Assembly: GCA_035528275.1 (NCBI GenBank)
Contig: DATKYV010000005.1
Span: forward strand, 1-8,236
DNA: 8,236 bases
Reading direction: 5' to 3'
Source: DATKYV01 sp035528275
GTDB lineage: Bacteria; Acidobacteriota; Terriglobia; UBA7540
Shown here: in pieces, positions 1 to 7,165 of the stretch
Numbering within the stretch: the stretch's first letter is position 1
Layout: each line of letters starts with the position of its first letter
Notes under the pieces: generated by a model
What the model was told of the DNA's origin: nothing
Databases searched by the model: none
The model's input: only the letters and a program-made list of their open reading frames with translations
Translations under genes and position numbers: made by a program

Positions 1-599
1 GGGTAGAACACCACCAGGCGATGAATGTCCGCAGAGGGTGTGACCTCGAACAGGACCTGATCGTAGGCCTCCTCCAGCCGCCGCTTGGGAATGCCGCGCA
101 GGACGCGGTTGCCGGGAGATGCGTCCAGCGCCTGGTCAGCGAACTCGATGCGCGAGAAAACCTTCCTCAGGTCCAGCCGGGAAAGTAGAAGGCGAAATGG
201 AACGCGGAAGTCCTCGCTCGACTTGACCGAGGTGCGGGTGACCTGATTGACCTCGGGAACGAAAAAGAAAATACTCTTGCCGTCGGAAAGGAAAAGCTTC
301 TCGACAGGTTGAAGATAGTCCCAACGCATGCGGCCGCCCTTGGCGAACAGCACCGTGCCCGATTCGACTCGCTTCCGCCCACCCCAAACATAGGTTTGAG
401 TGAAATCCGCCCGCAGCGTGCTGACGCCTCGATAACTCGATTCAAGCGCGCGAACGTATTGATCGAGCGTGGCGTCAGCGCTGGGAGCGGACACGGGCGT
501 GCCCATGAAAAGGAAGAAGAGCAAGCCGGCAAGACCGGGTCCTGCGTTCAGCCACCAGCGCCTTGCGCTCGGGATTTCAATCTTCCTAGTGGTCGGCAT
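1..599 (-). CDS. lolA: Outer membrane lipoprotein carrier protein LolA, C-terminus cut by left edge
   Basis: LolA is the periplasmic chaperone that takes lipoproteins released by the LolCDE ABC transporter and carries them across the periplasm to the outer membrane. I translated 199 residues before the window edge. A basic N-terminus is followed by a hydrophobic stretch (about residues 21-38), which fits a signal peptide with a likely cut after the ADA at 41-43. The mature part shows the LolA pattern: LRADFTQTY (62-70), then GTVLFAKGGRMRWDY (81-95), LFLSDGKSIFFFVPEVNQV (102-120), and later a VLFEVTP strand and the start of a further strand. The ATG at 597-599 is the only good start. In its frame a TAA lies only a few codons upstream, and GAAGGG sits 5 bases before it. 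It overlaps the end of the upstream glycosyltransferase gene by 14 bases, so translational coupling is likely. Family assignment is firm; the final strands lie outside the window. Confidence 0.88.
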   Translation of the reverse strand, partial: MPTTRKIEIPSARRWWLNAGPGLAGLLFFLFMGTPVSAPSADATLDQYVRALESSYRGVSTLRADFTQTYVWGGRKRVESGTVLFAKGGRMRWDYLQPVEKLFLSDGKSIFFFVPEVNQVTRTSVKSSEDFRVPFRLLLSRLDLRKVFSRIEFADQALDASPGNRVLRGIPKRRLEEAYDQVLFEVTPSADIHRLVVFY

Positions 600-2589
600 T
601 GGAGCCCTTCGGCCTTAATTTCTCCAGCATGGCGCGGGCCTCCTCGTTCTTGGGATCACTCTCGAGTCCCGCCAGGAGCTCCCGCAATGCCTCGGCGGCG
701 CGGCCCTCGGCCAGATAGAGCCTGCCCAGGCTGAAGCGCGCGTGACTGTCAAACGGGTCGATGGAGGCAGCCCGCTCGAAAGCAGCCTCCGCGCGCTGCG
801 AATCCTCCCAACTGAGATAGATATCGCCAAGCGCGTCATAGCCAACCACGTTTGGTTCGCTCTTCACGGATTGGAGGAACTGTTCTTCCGCCTCCGCCAA
901 TCGGCCCGTTTCAACGTAGAGCTTTCCAAGCTGATTGCGCGCGTAAACGTTCAAGGGCGAAAGGGCCACGGCGGCACGAAGCTGCAGCTCGGCCTTCTCC
1001 ACAAGTTTCATCTCCCGGTAAGCCACTCCCAAATTCAGATGCGGGTCAGTGTAATTCGGTTTGCGGCGCATCGCTCGCTGAAAGCAGCTCACCGCATCTT
1101 CGTATTCCCCCCGCTTGGAGTGTGCCAGTCCGAGATTGTTCAGAATAATGGCGTTCTTGGGAGAGAGCCCGAGCGCCGTTCCCCACTCCCGCTCTGCCGC
1201 TTCCACCTTTCCCTGCTTCCAGTAAATCGTGCCCAGGTTGTTGTGGATGTGATAGGAGTCAGGGGAGACCGCGAGGGTCTTGGTGTAAAGTCGAATGTCG
1301 TCCCGCCAGTCGCGATTGCGCGCCACGACGCGAACGGCGTAGAGGATAGCAATCGCCGCCAGGGCGCCCACCCAGGCCCGCCGCCACACAACTTGCTGGA
1401 CGGAAAATCTCTCCCATAGCCGCACCCATCCCCACCCCACCAGCCAGCAGAAGGCCACGGAAGGCAAGTAGAGATAGCGTTCGGTGAAAACGTTGGCGGC
1501 CATCCATCGCGGGTTCAGGACCGGGGCGAGGGTGACGAAAAACCACACCACCGCAAATGAGGCGGGCCGCGCGTGCCGCCAAAGGAGCACAAAAACCAGC
1601 ACGCAAAACGCGATTCCCGCCGCGCCCGCCAGAACTCGTGGGTCGGTAATGCTCGTGCTACGGTAAAAGACATAGAACGCGCAAAGCTCGGCGGGCCAGA
1701 GGAGCTTTCCCAGATACTGTCCGATCAGCGCGATCGAAGACAGAAGCGTCTGGCCCCAACTAAGATCGGAGATTTGCAGCACCGGGGCGAGAGCACCGAA
1801 GAAACGAATGCGAAACAGAAGGTAGGCGGCACCCAGCAGCCAGAGGAAACCATAACGGTGAAGTTTCTGGAAGGGCGTGGTTTCAGCACGATCGTCCCGG
1901 TAGAAATGCTCGTAAATGGCTGCCAGAAGCGGCAACGTAAGAGCCTGCTCCTTGGAAAGAATGGTTAGAACGAAGCTGCCGACCATGGCGAGCTGCATTT
2001 TGTCGGACCGGCAGCCCCCCGGCTGCCCGATGCGGAGAAAAAAGAAAAAAGTGAGGAGATAGAAGAGTGTCAGCTCGAGGTCGGTGACGGCGGCGACCCA
2101 GGCCACCGATTCGCTGTGTACGGGGTGGAGCGCGAACAGGAGCGCGGCGACAAAGGCCAAAAGGCGGCTCGCGAAAATCCGTGCCGTTAACAGGAAGAGA
2201 ACGCAAACCACTCCCACGTGCAAGAGGACGTTCGCCAGGTGGAAACCGTATGCCAGCGGCCCGAAGACCTGGTAGCAAACCAGATAGCCGAAAGTCATCA
2301 ACGGCCGGAAGTAGTTCGTCACCCCCTGGGCTCCGACATACGACCAGACCGTGGTGGTGAAGATCTCCCGCAAATGACCGAAGCTCTGAATGTAGGGATT
2401 GTTCAGGACCTGTGTGTTGTCATCGTAGACGAAGGCGTTAAATAAGGTGTTGGCGTAAGGAAGAAAAGCGCAGAGGACCAGAACACCCAACAGCAGAGCG
2501 TCGGAGTCACTGAAGCGTCGGACCCAGGAGAATCCCCTGCCGGAAACTCCCACCCGCGCGTCAACTGCTCGCTCATTCGCCGGGTTCAT
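586..2589 (-). CDS. TMTC-like GT-C membrane glycosyltransferase with C-terminal TPR repeats
   Basis: This 667-residue protein joins a polytopic membrane domain (about residues 28-422, many hydrophobic segments) to a soluble TPR tail of about six repeats (446-650, with NNLGTIYWKQGKVEAAEREW-type units). The membrane domain carries marks of the GT-C fold: an acidic pair YDD at 55-57 in the first external loop after TM1, NYFRPL at 92-97, HPVHSESVAW at 155-164, LSKEQ at 211-215 and TERYLYLPS at 369-377. These match TMTC/ArnT-like enzymes, which in known cases transfer sugars from polyprenyl-phosphate donors to proteins or lipids on the outer face of the inner membrane. TPR tails in such proteins are thought to bind substrate or partners. 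Donor and acceptor cannot be read from sequence. The start has GAGGAG 5 bases upstream and shares ATGA with the preceding PAP2 gene. The gene ends inside the lolA start. Many bacterial relatives are annotated simply as 'TPR protein'. Confidence 0.85.
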   Translation of the reverse strand: MNPANERAVDARVGVSGRGFSWVRRFSDSDALLLGVLVLCAFLPYANTLFNAFVYDDNTQVLNNPYIQSFGHLREIFTTTVWSYVGAQGVTNYFRPLMTFGYLVCYQVFGPLAYGFHLANVLLHVGVVCVLFLLTARIFASRLLAFVAALLFALHPVHSESVAWVAAVTDLELTLFYLLTFFFFLRIGQPGGCRSDKMQLAMVGSFVLTILSKEQALTLPLLAAIYEHFYRDDRAETTPFQKLHRYGFLWLLGAAYLLFRIRFFGALAPVLQISDLSWGQTLLSSIALIGQYLGKLLWPAELCAFYVFYRSTSITDPRVLAGAAGIAFCVLVFVLLWRHARPASFAVVWFFVTLAPVLNPRWMAANVFTERYLYLPSVAFCWLVGWGWVRLWERFSVQQVVWRRAWVGALAAIAILYAVRVVARNRDWRDDIRLYTKTLAVSPDSYHIHNNLGTIYWKQGKVEAAEREWGTALGLSPKNAIILNNLGLAHSKRGEYEDAVSCFQRAMRRKPNYTDPHLNLGVAYREMKLVEKAELQLRAAVALSPLNVYARNQLGKLYVETGRLAEAEEQFLQSVKSEPNVVGYDALGDIYLSWEDSQRAEAAFERAASIDPFDSHARFSLGRLYLAEGRAAEALRELLAGLESDPKNEEARAMLEKLRPKGSNADH

Positions 2590-3623
2590 GAGCGCTCCTC
2601 GGAATTCTCCGCGACCTTGTCAGGCGGCAAACGCATTCCCATGCCCCTCAGCCGTTCCACCCACTTCGCAGGCAAGCGGATGGAAAATCGTACGTCGCCG
2701 AAACGCTTGAACAGCCAGTTGGCCAGGATGAAACAAACAGGCGCAAGAATGAGACCCGCCAAAACGTCGACCAGATAATGATAGCGAAGATAGACCGTCG
2801 AGACCCAGAGGCTCAAAATAAACGGCGAAAGAATCCAGAACAGGCGGCGGGAATTTCGGAAGGCGTATAGCCAGACAAGGAAGGAAATCCCCGTGTGCAA
2901 GCTCGGAAAGACATCCCGCTTGATTCGGGCAAAGTCCATGAATTCGATCTGCCGGTTGACAAGGGCCAAGGGCTGGCTGAGCGGGACGGTGTACTGATCC
3001 CGCAGGGTGTACATCGGTCCGATGGCGGGCACCAGCAGGTATCCCAGAAGCCCCAGGAAGCTGATGACCAGGATTCCGGTCATCATCTCGCGGAATTGTT
3101 TGCGCGACCGCCGCATGTAAATGAAACAGGCGACGATGGGAATGTTGATGATGTGAAAAGTGTAGGCAAATTCCATCCAGGCGGTGAGCGGCGGAGAGAT
3201 GATGGGCTGCATCGCCACGCTGGCTTGAAAACCGAAAAGCCTCTGATCCCATGCCATCAGCTCCGCGTCCCGGTCGGTGGTGACGAGAAGAAGCGTGGCG
3301 TCGCCCCAGAGCGAGTAGTACATGAGGAGAATCACGAGAAAGGGAAACCAGTCGCGAAGGATTTCCCAGTAAGGGCGCACGAATCCCAGGACTCCGGCGT
3401 CCCCGGCGCCTGACGGCTCCCGACCCGCCACAAAGTAGTGCACTAGTTCTTTGGCCAGCAGCAGGGTCACGGCAGGAATGATAATCAGGACATCGGCCGG
3501 GCTCAGGTTCCCCCGCCGTAGGCCGCCGAAGAAGATTCGCAGCCCAAGGTTGAGCAGGAAGAAGGCGAGGGCCACAAGGTCTTCGAGGCGAAACGGCAGG
3601 GTCAGCCGGCTCTTACTGGGCAT
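2586..3623 (-). CDS. PAP2-family integral membrane phosphatase or transferase (PAP2_3 / inositol-phosphoceramide-synthase-like)
   Basis: The 345-residue protein is hydrophobic, with about six or seven segments (near 15-33, 43-60, 93-115, 155-172, 182-200, 246-280 and 287-305). The catalytic signature of the PAP2 superfamily is visible: FPSLHTG at 239-245 (histidine 243) and RYHYLVDVLAG at 280-290 (histidine 282, aspartate 286). The LH form instead of SGH, and the VPAIGPMY stretch at 198-205, point to the PAP2_3 branch that includes Aur1-like enzymes. Such proteins hydrolyse or transfer phosphate groups on lipids, for example polyprenyl pyrophosphates or sphingolipid headgroups. The substrate here is unknown. 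The ATG has GAAGG 6 bases upstream and overlaps the previous TPR gene by 11 bases. The 3' end shares ATGA with the glycosyltransferase gene. That coupling suggests a joint role in lipid-linked sugar chemistry, by inference only. Confidence 0.85.
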   Translation of the reverse strand: MPSKSRLTLPFRLEDLVALAFFLLNLGLRIFFGGLRRGNLSPADVLIIIPAVTLLLAKELVHYFVAGREPSGAGDAGVLGFVRPYWEILRDWFPFLVILLMYYSLWGDATLLLVTTDRDAELMAWDQRLFGFQASVAMQPIISPPLTAWMEFAYTFHIINIPIVACFIYMRRSRKQFREMMTGILVISFLGLLGYLLVPAIGPMYTLRDQYTVPLSQPLALVNRQIEFMDFARIKRDVFPSLHTGISFLVWLYAFRNSRRLFWILSPFILSLWVSTVYLRYHYLVDVLAGLILAPVCFILANWLFKRFGDVRFSIRLPAKWVERLRGMGMRLPPDKVAENSEERS

Positions 3624-4386
3624 AGAGTGCCTTCAAGGCCTCGAACCGCTGGCGCGACTCGGGAGGAAACGGGAACTTCTTCGTCTGCTCCAGGATGTCG
3701 AGAGCGCCCGCCTTGTTGCCGCCGAGAAAGTACAGATGGGCCAAGCCTTCCACCGCCGATTGTTGCGTCGGAAACATCTGCAACACGTCGAGAAAGGTCC
3801 GCTCGGCCAGCGGAAAGTTTTTCTGCGCCGTATAAGCATAACCCTGCAACACGTAGGGAGCGGCGTACACACGGTTCTCCGCAATCATCTGCTGAGTGAG
3901 GGGGATGACCTTGTCGAACTCCCCGTGAAAATAATAGGCGGAGGCAAGGCGATACCGATCCTCTTCGTCCAAGTTTCCCCCACTGAGCGCCTGGAATACG
4001 CGAAGGTCTCCAATCAGTGAAGCAAACTGACGCAGAGCGAACTTTGAGGTTGCCAGCACCTCCCAGTAGCGAAGGTTCCCGGGGCGCAGTTCCACGGCCC
4101 GCAGGGCGTTGGCGTAGGCTTTCTTGACTTCCCGGTGAGCCAGATTGCTCCGGCTGGCGGTGGCATAGACCTCGGCAGCAATGTCGTACCCGAGATTCCA
4201 CGCGCTCAGGATGACGAGCAGAAGGATGGCGCCGTACAGCGTTCCTTTCACAGCCACGGCCCGCCCTTTCCCTCCTTTCTCTCCTCCTGAATTCAAGCTG
4301 CCGACTGATTTCACCGCCAGCAAGCCCAGGAATACCAGGCACAGAGTCTTCATGGCCGTCCAGAAGATGAAACGGACAATCTCCAT
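3613..4386 (-). CDS. Membrane-anchored TPR-repeat protein, function unknown
   Basis: This 257-residue protein has two hydrophobic segments (about 5-27 and 46-65) flanking a Gly/Lys-rich loop (33-42), then a helical domain of degenerate TPR units (roughly 82-115, 142-175, 176-209 and 210-235). Recognisable pieces are YRLASAYYFHGEFDKVIPL, YVLQGYAYTAQKNFPLAERT and EGLAHLYFLGGNKAGALDI. TPR domains act as protein-protein docking surfaces; no catalytic motif is visible. The ATG at 4384-4386 has no clear Shine-Dalgarno sequence. Its frame is open back to the TAG that ends the previous gene, 11 codons earlier, and contains no other ATG, GTG or TTG there. An internal ATG at residue 12 is an alternative start. 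The gene lies inside the operon, 33 bases after the 300-residue TPR-like protein and overlapping the PAP2 gene by 11 bases. The partner is unknown. Confidence 0.75.
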   Translation of the reverse strand: MEIVRFIFWTAMKTLCLVFLGLLAVKSVGSLNSGGEKGGKGRAVAVKGTLYGAILLLVILSAWNLGYDIAAEVYATASRSNLAHREVKKAYANALRAVELRPGNLRYWEVLATSKFALRQFASLIGDLRVFQALSGGNLDEEDRYRLASAYYFHGEFDKVIPLTQQMIAENRVYAAPYVLQGYAYTAQKNFPLAERTFLDVLQMFPTQQSAVEGLAHLYFLGGNKAGALDILEQTKKFPFPPESRQRFEALKALYAQ

Positions 4387-4399
4387 GGGATTTCGACCA

Positions 4400-4418
4400 A
4401 AGCGCCAAACAAGCGCTT
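4400..4418. other. Small inverted repeat in the only gap of the operon
   Basis: The arms AAGCGC (4400-4405) and GCGCTT (4413-4418) flank a 7-base loop within the 33-base gap between the two TPR genes. The stem is short and has no T-tract, so it is not a terminator. It could be an RNA processing or stability element, or chance. Confidence 0.3.
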
Positions 4419-4419
4419 G

Positions 4420-5322
4420 CTATTGAAAGAGCCGTAAATCGATCCGGCTTTTCGATGACAATTTCGCCCGCCCGTCAGCGCCCACACGATAGGGGGTGCC
4501 CGAGGGATCGACCGGCATCCCGCGAAGGAGCTTGGCTGCGACGAGCTCCTGAAACGAGGTTGCTCGGCGCCCCTGGCGTTCTTGAAACTCCGCCAGGAGG
4601 CGATCGAGATTCTGGAGGTCCTCTTGAGCCTTCAGAGCCGCGAGTTGTTCCCGCGCCCGCTGGCGAATCTGGTCGTTTTCAGCCTGGCGATAGATCTCCG
4701 ACCAAAGCAGGCGCGAGTTCTGAATCGCCCCGCCTTCCGCCGACACCGTGGCCGCCAGGACCTTCATCCAAACCATCGCGCCGGGCCGCTCACTGCCTGC
4801 CTGGAAAACTCGCGCCGCGCTCTCATAATCTTTCAAGTCCCAATAGTAAATGAAGCCCAAATCCTGCCAAAGGCGCCAGTAGTCAGGATTGGCGACGATC
4901 CCGCGCCGCAAAAGCTGCAAGGCCTCCTCCGGCCGGCCCGCCCCGCGCGGGGGCCGTTCGGCGAGGAAGATGGCTCCGAACCGGTAGGCGATGACAAGAT
5001 GCGGGTCGAGCTCGGTGGTAATGCGGAGGAGCGGACCCAGTAACTCGAACTGGGTGGCCCGCTCCAGTCGCTGACGCCCGAAGTACTGCACCACGCGAGT
5101 CCAGTAAATATCCGCCAAGAGACCTTCGTGTCCAAGGCTCGCGCGGCGCAGCCACGGCCCGGAGGGAAAGTAAAGAACGTCGGCAAACATCCCCGCCGAC
5201 CTCAGCTCCTCATCAATCCGCTGCTGAAGTGGAACGATGCCCACAAACCCTGCGACGAGAAGGGCCCAGCAAACCAGATGGACCCTGCGCTTTCCGGAGA
5301 CCGCGAGCACGCCCGCCTTCAT
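4420..5322 (-). CDS. Membrane-anchored TPR-like protein with pseudopilin-like C-terminal motif
   Basis: The 300-residue protein begins with a short basic segment and one hydrophobic helix (about 13-31), suggesting an inner-membrane anchor with the rest periplasmic. The body has helical-repeat character: HEGLLADIYWTRVVQYFG (65-82), LDPHLVIAYRFGAIFLAE (105-122), PEEALQLLRRGIVANPDYW (131-149), DLGFIYYWDLKDYESAARVF (154-173). A charged, probably coiled helix follows (212-250). The last 50 residues contain FQELVAAKLLRGMPVDPSGTPY, resembling the 'G-LP-DP-G-PY' region seen at the end of type II secretion pseudopilins. No enzyme motif is visible. The ATG shares ATGA with the ABC permease stop, with a modest GCGGGA upstream. 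Tight coupling to the ABC pair, near pilin genes, suggests an accessory part of a pilus or secretion-linked ABC machine. That role is inferred, and I do not assign a gene name. Confidence 0.75.
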   Translation of the reverse strand: MKAGVLAVSGKRRVHLVCWALLVAGFVGIVPLQQRIDEELRSAGMFADVLYFPSGPWLRRASLGHEGLLADIYWTRVVQYFGRQRLERATQFELLGPLLRITTELDPHLVIAYRFGAIFLAERPPRGAGRPEEALQLLRRGIVANPDYWRLWQDLGFIYYWDLKDYESAARVFQAGSERPGAMVWMKVLAATVSAEGGAIQNSRLLWSEIYRQAENDQIRQRAREQLAALKAQEDLQNLDRLLAEFQERQGRRATSFQELVAAKLLRGMPVDPSGTPYRVGADGRAKLSSKSRIDLRLFQ

Positions 5323-6095
5323 CGGAATTCCCGCTCTTCAAAAATCAAAATGGCTGCCGAAAGCACAATCGTGACGTAGAGGACCGCATACAGCGTGTTG
5401 CCAATCAACAGATAGCTGGGAACCGGCAAGCCGTGCGCCACTCGTGTGATCACGTTGAAATCACCGAAATTCGGAAGCAGGTAATAGATTACCGCCGTGA
5501 GCGTCTCCATCGCTGCACTTCCCGTTTCCTGCCCAAACCACCGGATATCGCTCAAGAAGTTCCCGATGACGAAGAGGCATAACGTGAAGACCGCGGAGAG
5601 AATTGGCGTGGAAATGCAGGAAAAAAACAACGCCACGGCGACCACAAGCCCCAGCTGGAGCAGGATAAAATATATGGCCTGAAGGGCCAGAAGATCATCC
5701 GTACCCAGGTTGCGTTGCTGGTAGAAAAGCGCCGCGTAGAATCCCACCGTCATAATGGCCGTATTGACGGTCAGGGTCAGGAAAAGACCCAGGAATTTCC
5801 CGACGATAAATTCCGCGCGCCGCACCGGTTTCGACAGCATGACGAAAATCGTGCGACGTTCAATCTCCTTCCACACCAAACCGATGCCGATGAAAATCGC
5901 CATGAGCAAACCGAAGAGGGCAATGGAGCTCAGCCCCAGGTTCACCAGAATGATTCTCTCGACCCCCACGGAGATGCTGCCGAACAGAATCGCCGCACCG
6001 ATCAACAGCAGCGCGAATACGATCAGGTTATAAAGGACCTTGTCGCGCACCGACTCTTTGAAAGTGTGCAGGGCGATGGATCCAACCCGCCTCAT
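5319..6095 (-). CDS. ABC-2 type transporter permease
   Basis: This 258-residue membrane protein is the partner of the ABC ATPase upstream. About six hydrophobic segments are seen (near 21-40, 52-75, 100-125, 137-160, 163-183 and 230-252). The stretch KEIERRTIFVMLSKPVRRAE at 76-95 before a membrane segment is typical of ABC-2 permeases of the NatB/NosY kind. Substrate is unknown; such pairs export drugs, ions, polysaccharides or act mechanically on envelope complexes. I chose the ATG at 6093-6095 although the frame is open to 6251. It follows GGGGGAGG closely, it overlaps the ATPase stop by 4 bases (ATGA), and the protein then begins with the usual MRRVGSIALHTFKESVRDK start, whereas the extra 52 residues are a shadow of the ATPase gene. 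It shares ATGA with the next TPR gene. In the Myxococcus pil cluster a similar ATPase/permease pair, PilH/PilI, lies near pilA. Confidence 0.88.
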   Translation of the reverse strand: MRRVGSIALHTFKESVRDKVLYNLIVFALLLIGAAILFGSISVGVERIILVNLGLSSIALFGLLMAIFIGIGLVWKEIERRTIFVMLSKPVRRAEFIVGKFLGLFLTLTVNTAIMTVGFYAALFYQQRNLGTDDLLALQAIYFILLQLGLVVAVALFFSCISTPILSAVFTLCLFVIGNFLSDIRWFGQETGSAAMETLTAVIYYLLPNFGDFNVITRVAHGLPVPSYLLIGNTLYAVLYVTIVLSAAILIFEEREFR

Positions 6096-7072
6096 CGTCC
6101 TCCCCCTGGTTTCCCGGGCGCTGCCCCATGTTCCGCTTGCGGCGCCTGGTCGGTTCCCACCTTGGTCAGGAAGAAATCCTCCAACGAAGTCTTGACCGGG
6201 TTGAGCGAGACAAGCTTGACCTCGGCGTGCAGGATATGTTTCACAACCCACGCCACATCGGCTTCTTTACTCACCACGAGGCGCACTCGATCGCCTGTGG
6301 CGACGACAGAGTCGCACTTGGATTCCAATTCGGCCAGGAGCTCCGGCGCCGGATGCTCCAGGACGATTTCGGTGCTCGCGACACCCAACTGGAGAATGTC
6401 ACGAAGATCCCCGCATCCTTGGAGCCGCCCGTGGTTCAGGATCGCCACCCGGTTGCAGAGGGTCTCGGCGTCCGGGAGAATGTGGGTGGAAAAGAAAACC
6501 GTCTTTCCTTGCTTCCTGAGCTCCAGAATGAGATCGCGCACCTCGCGCCGACCGAGCGGGTCAAGGCCGGACATCGGCTCGTCCAGGAAAATCAGCTGGG
6601 GATCGTTGATGAGAGCCTGCGCAATCCCCACCCTCTGCACCATGCCTTTCGAGAACTTTCCCAGCGGCACGTCGCGCGAAGTTTCCAGGCCAACGCGCTC
6701 CAGAAGTTGCCCCACTCGCCGCTTCCGCTCGTCTTTCGTGAGGCCGAAAAGCTCAGCTACATAGTTCAGAAATTCCTGAGCGGTCAGGTGGACGTAGAAA
6801 TACGGGTTTTCCGGCAGGTAGCCGATCCGAGCCCGCACAGAAACGTCTCCTAAATCTTTGCCGAGGATCCGTGCCGTCCCCAAGGTGGGAAAGATCAGTC
6901 CGAGCAGGATTTTCAAGGTGGTGGTCTTCCCCGCTCCGTTCGGCCCCAGCAGGCCAAACACCTCGCCCGCCTCCACCTGGAGGTTCAACCCGTCGAGGGC
7001 CCGCTTCCGCCGCTTGCGGAAGAAGCCCACGCGGTAGTCTTTGGTGAGATCGATCGTCTCAACAGCAAACAT
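6092..7072 (-). CDS. ABC transporter ATP-binding protein (ABC-2/CcmA-NatA type)
   Basis: This 326-residue protein hydrolyses ATP to drive the ABC-2 permease encoded next to it. Visible motifs in order are: Walker A GPNGAGKTT (43-51), YLPENPYFYVHLTAQEF (85-101) with Glu in place of the usual Q-loop Gln as is common in this subfamily, signature FSKGM (140-144), Walker B LIFLDEP (160-166), D-loop SGLD (168-171) and switch STH (195-197). A C-terminal extension (about 225-305) is typical of ABC-2 ATPases, and the tail (306-326) is rich in Gly, Pro and Ala. The frame is open to 7132, but the start at 7072 gives the family's normal N-terminus MFAVETIDLTKDY. Neither start has a clear Shine-Dalgarno sequence. 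It is the first gene of the run that ends at lolA, 93 bases after the pilin. Context suggests a PilH-like, pilus-linked role, but a general exporter is equally possible. Confidence 0.9.
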   Translation of the reverse strand: MFAVETIDLTKDYRVGFFRKRRKRALDGLNLQVEAGEVFGLLGPNGAGKTTTLKILLGLIFPTLGTARILGKDLGDVSVRARIGYLPENPYFYVHLTAQEFLNYVAELFGLTKDERKRRVGQLLERVGLETSRDVPLGKFSKGMVQRVGIAQALINDPQLIFLDEPMSGLDPLGRREVRDLILELRKQGKTVFFSTHILPDAETLCNRVAILNHGRLQGCGDLRDILQLGVASTEIVLEHPAPELLAELESKCDSVVATGDRVRLVVSKEADVAWVVKHILHAEVKLVSLNPVKTSLEDFFLTKVGTDQAPQAEHGAAPGKPGGGR

Positions 7073-7094
7073 CGTGGGTGTTCTGAGTTCCTGG

Positions 7095-7115
7095 AAAAGC
7101 TGCGGCCGCGCCGCA
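7095..7115 (-). terminator. Weak terminator-like hairpin between pilin gene and ABC operon
   Basis: On the minus strand TGCGGC, loop GCG and GCCGCA form a 6-bp GC stem, followed after two bases by TTTT (7095-7098). It lies about 50 bases past the pilin stop. The U-run is short, so termination would be partial. It may let the pilin be expressed more than the downstream operon. A 10-base palindrome CCGCATGCGG (7111-7120) overlaps it and could compete. Confidence 0.35.
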
Positions 7116-7152
7116 TGCGGATCGCGAAACATCCATCAGGCGCGCGGCCCTG

Positions 7153-7158
7153 CGTCAA
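7153..7158 (-). promoter_or_regulatory. Possible -35 element for the ABC-lolA operon
   Basis: TTGACG reads on the minus strand just past the pilin stop and differs from TTGACA by one base. The best -10 match, GATGTT, lies at 19-base spacing and is poor, so this is only a weak candidate start of the ABC operon. The alternative is read-through from the pilin gene. Confidence 0.2.
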
Positions 7159-7165
7159 CTATAGC

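Noticed and set aside
742..1419. 225-codon open frame on the plus strand
   Set aside because: It is antisense to the TPR tail of the glycosyltransferase and shows no recognisable domain, so it is a shadow.
3602..4408. 268-codon minus-strand frame overlapping the 257-residue TPR gene
   Set aside because: It is Arg/Gly-rich and low in domain character. The alternative frame has two clear membrane helices and TPR units and fits the overlaps with both neighbours.
6096..6251. N-terminal extension of the ABC permease
   Set aside because: The extra 52 residues lie inside the ATPase gene and lack hydrophobic character. The start at 6095 has a purine-rich ribosome site and an ATGA junction.
5715..6764. 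349-codon open frame on the plus strand
   Set aside because: It runs antisense across the ABC permease and ATPase genes, whose motifs are unmistakable. The product is Arg/Ser/Pro-rich with no family motif, and long antisense frames are expected in GC-rich genes.
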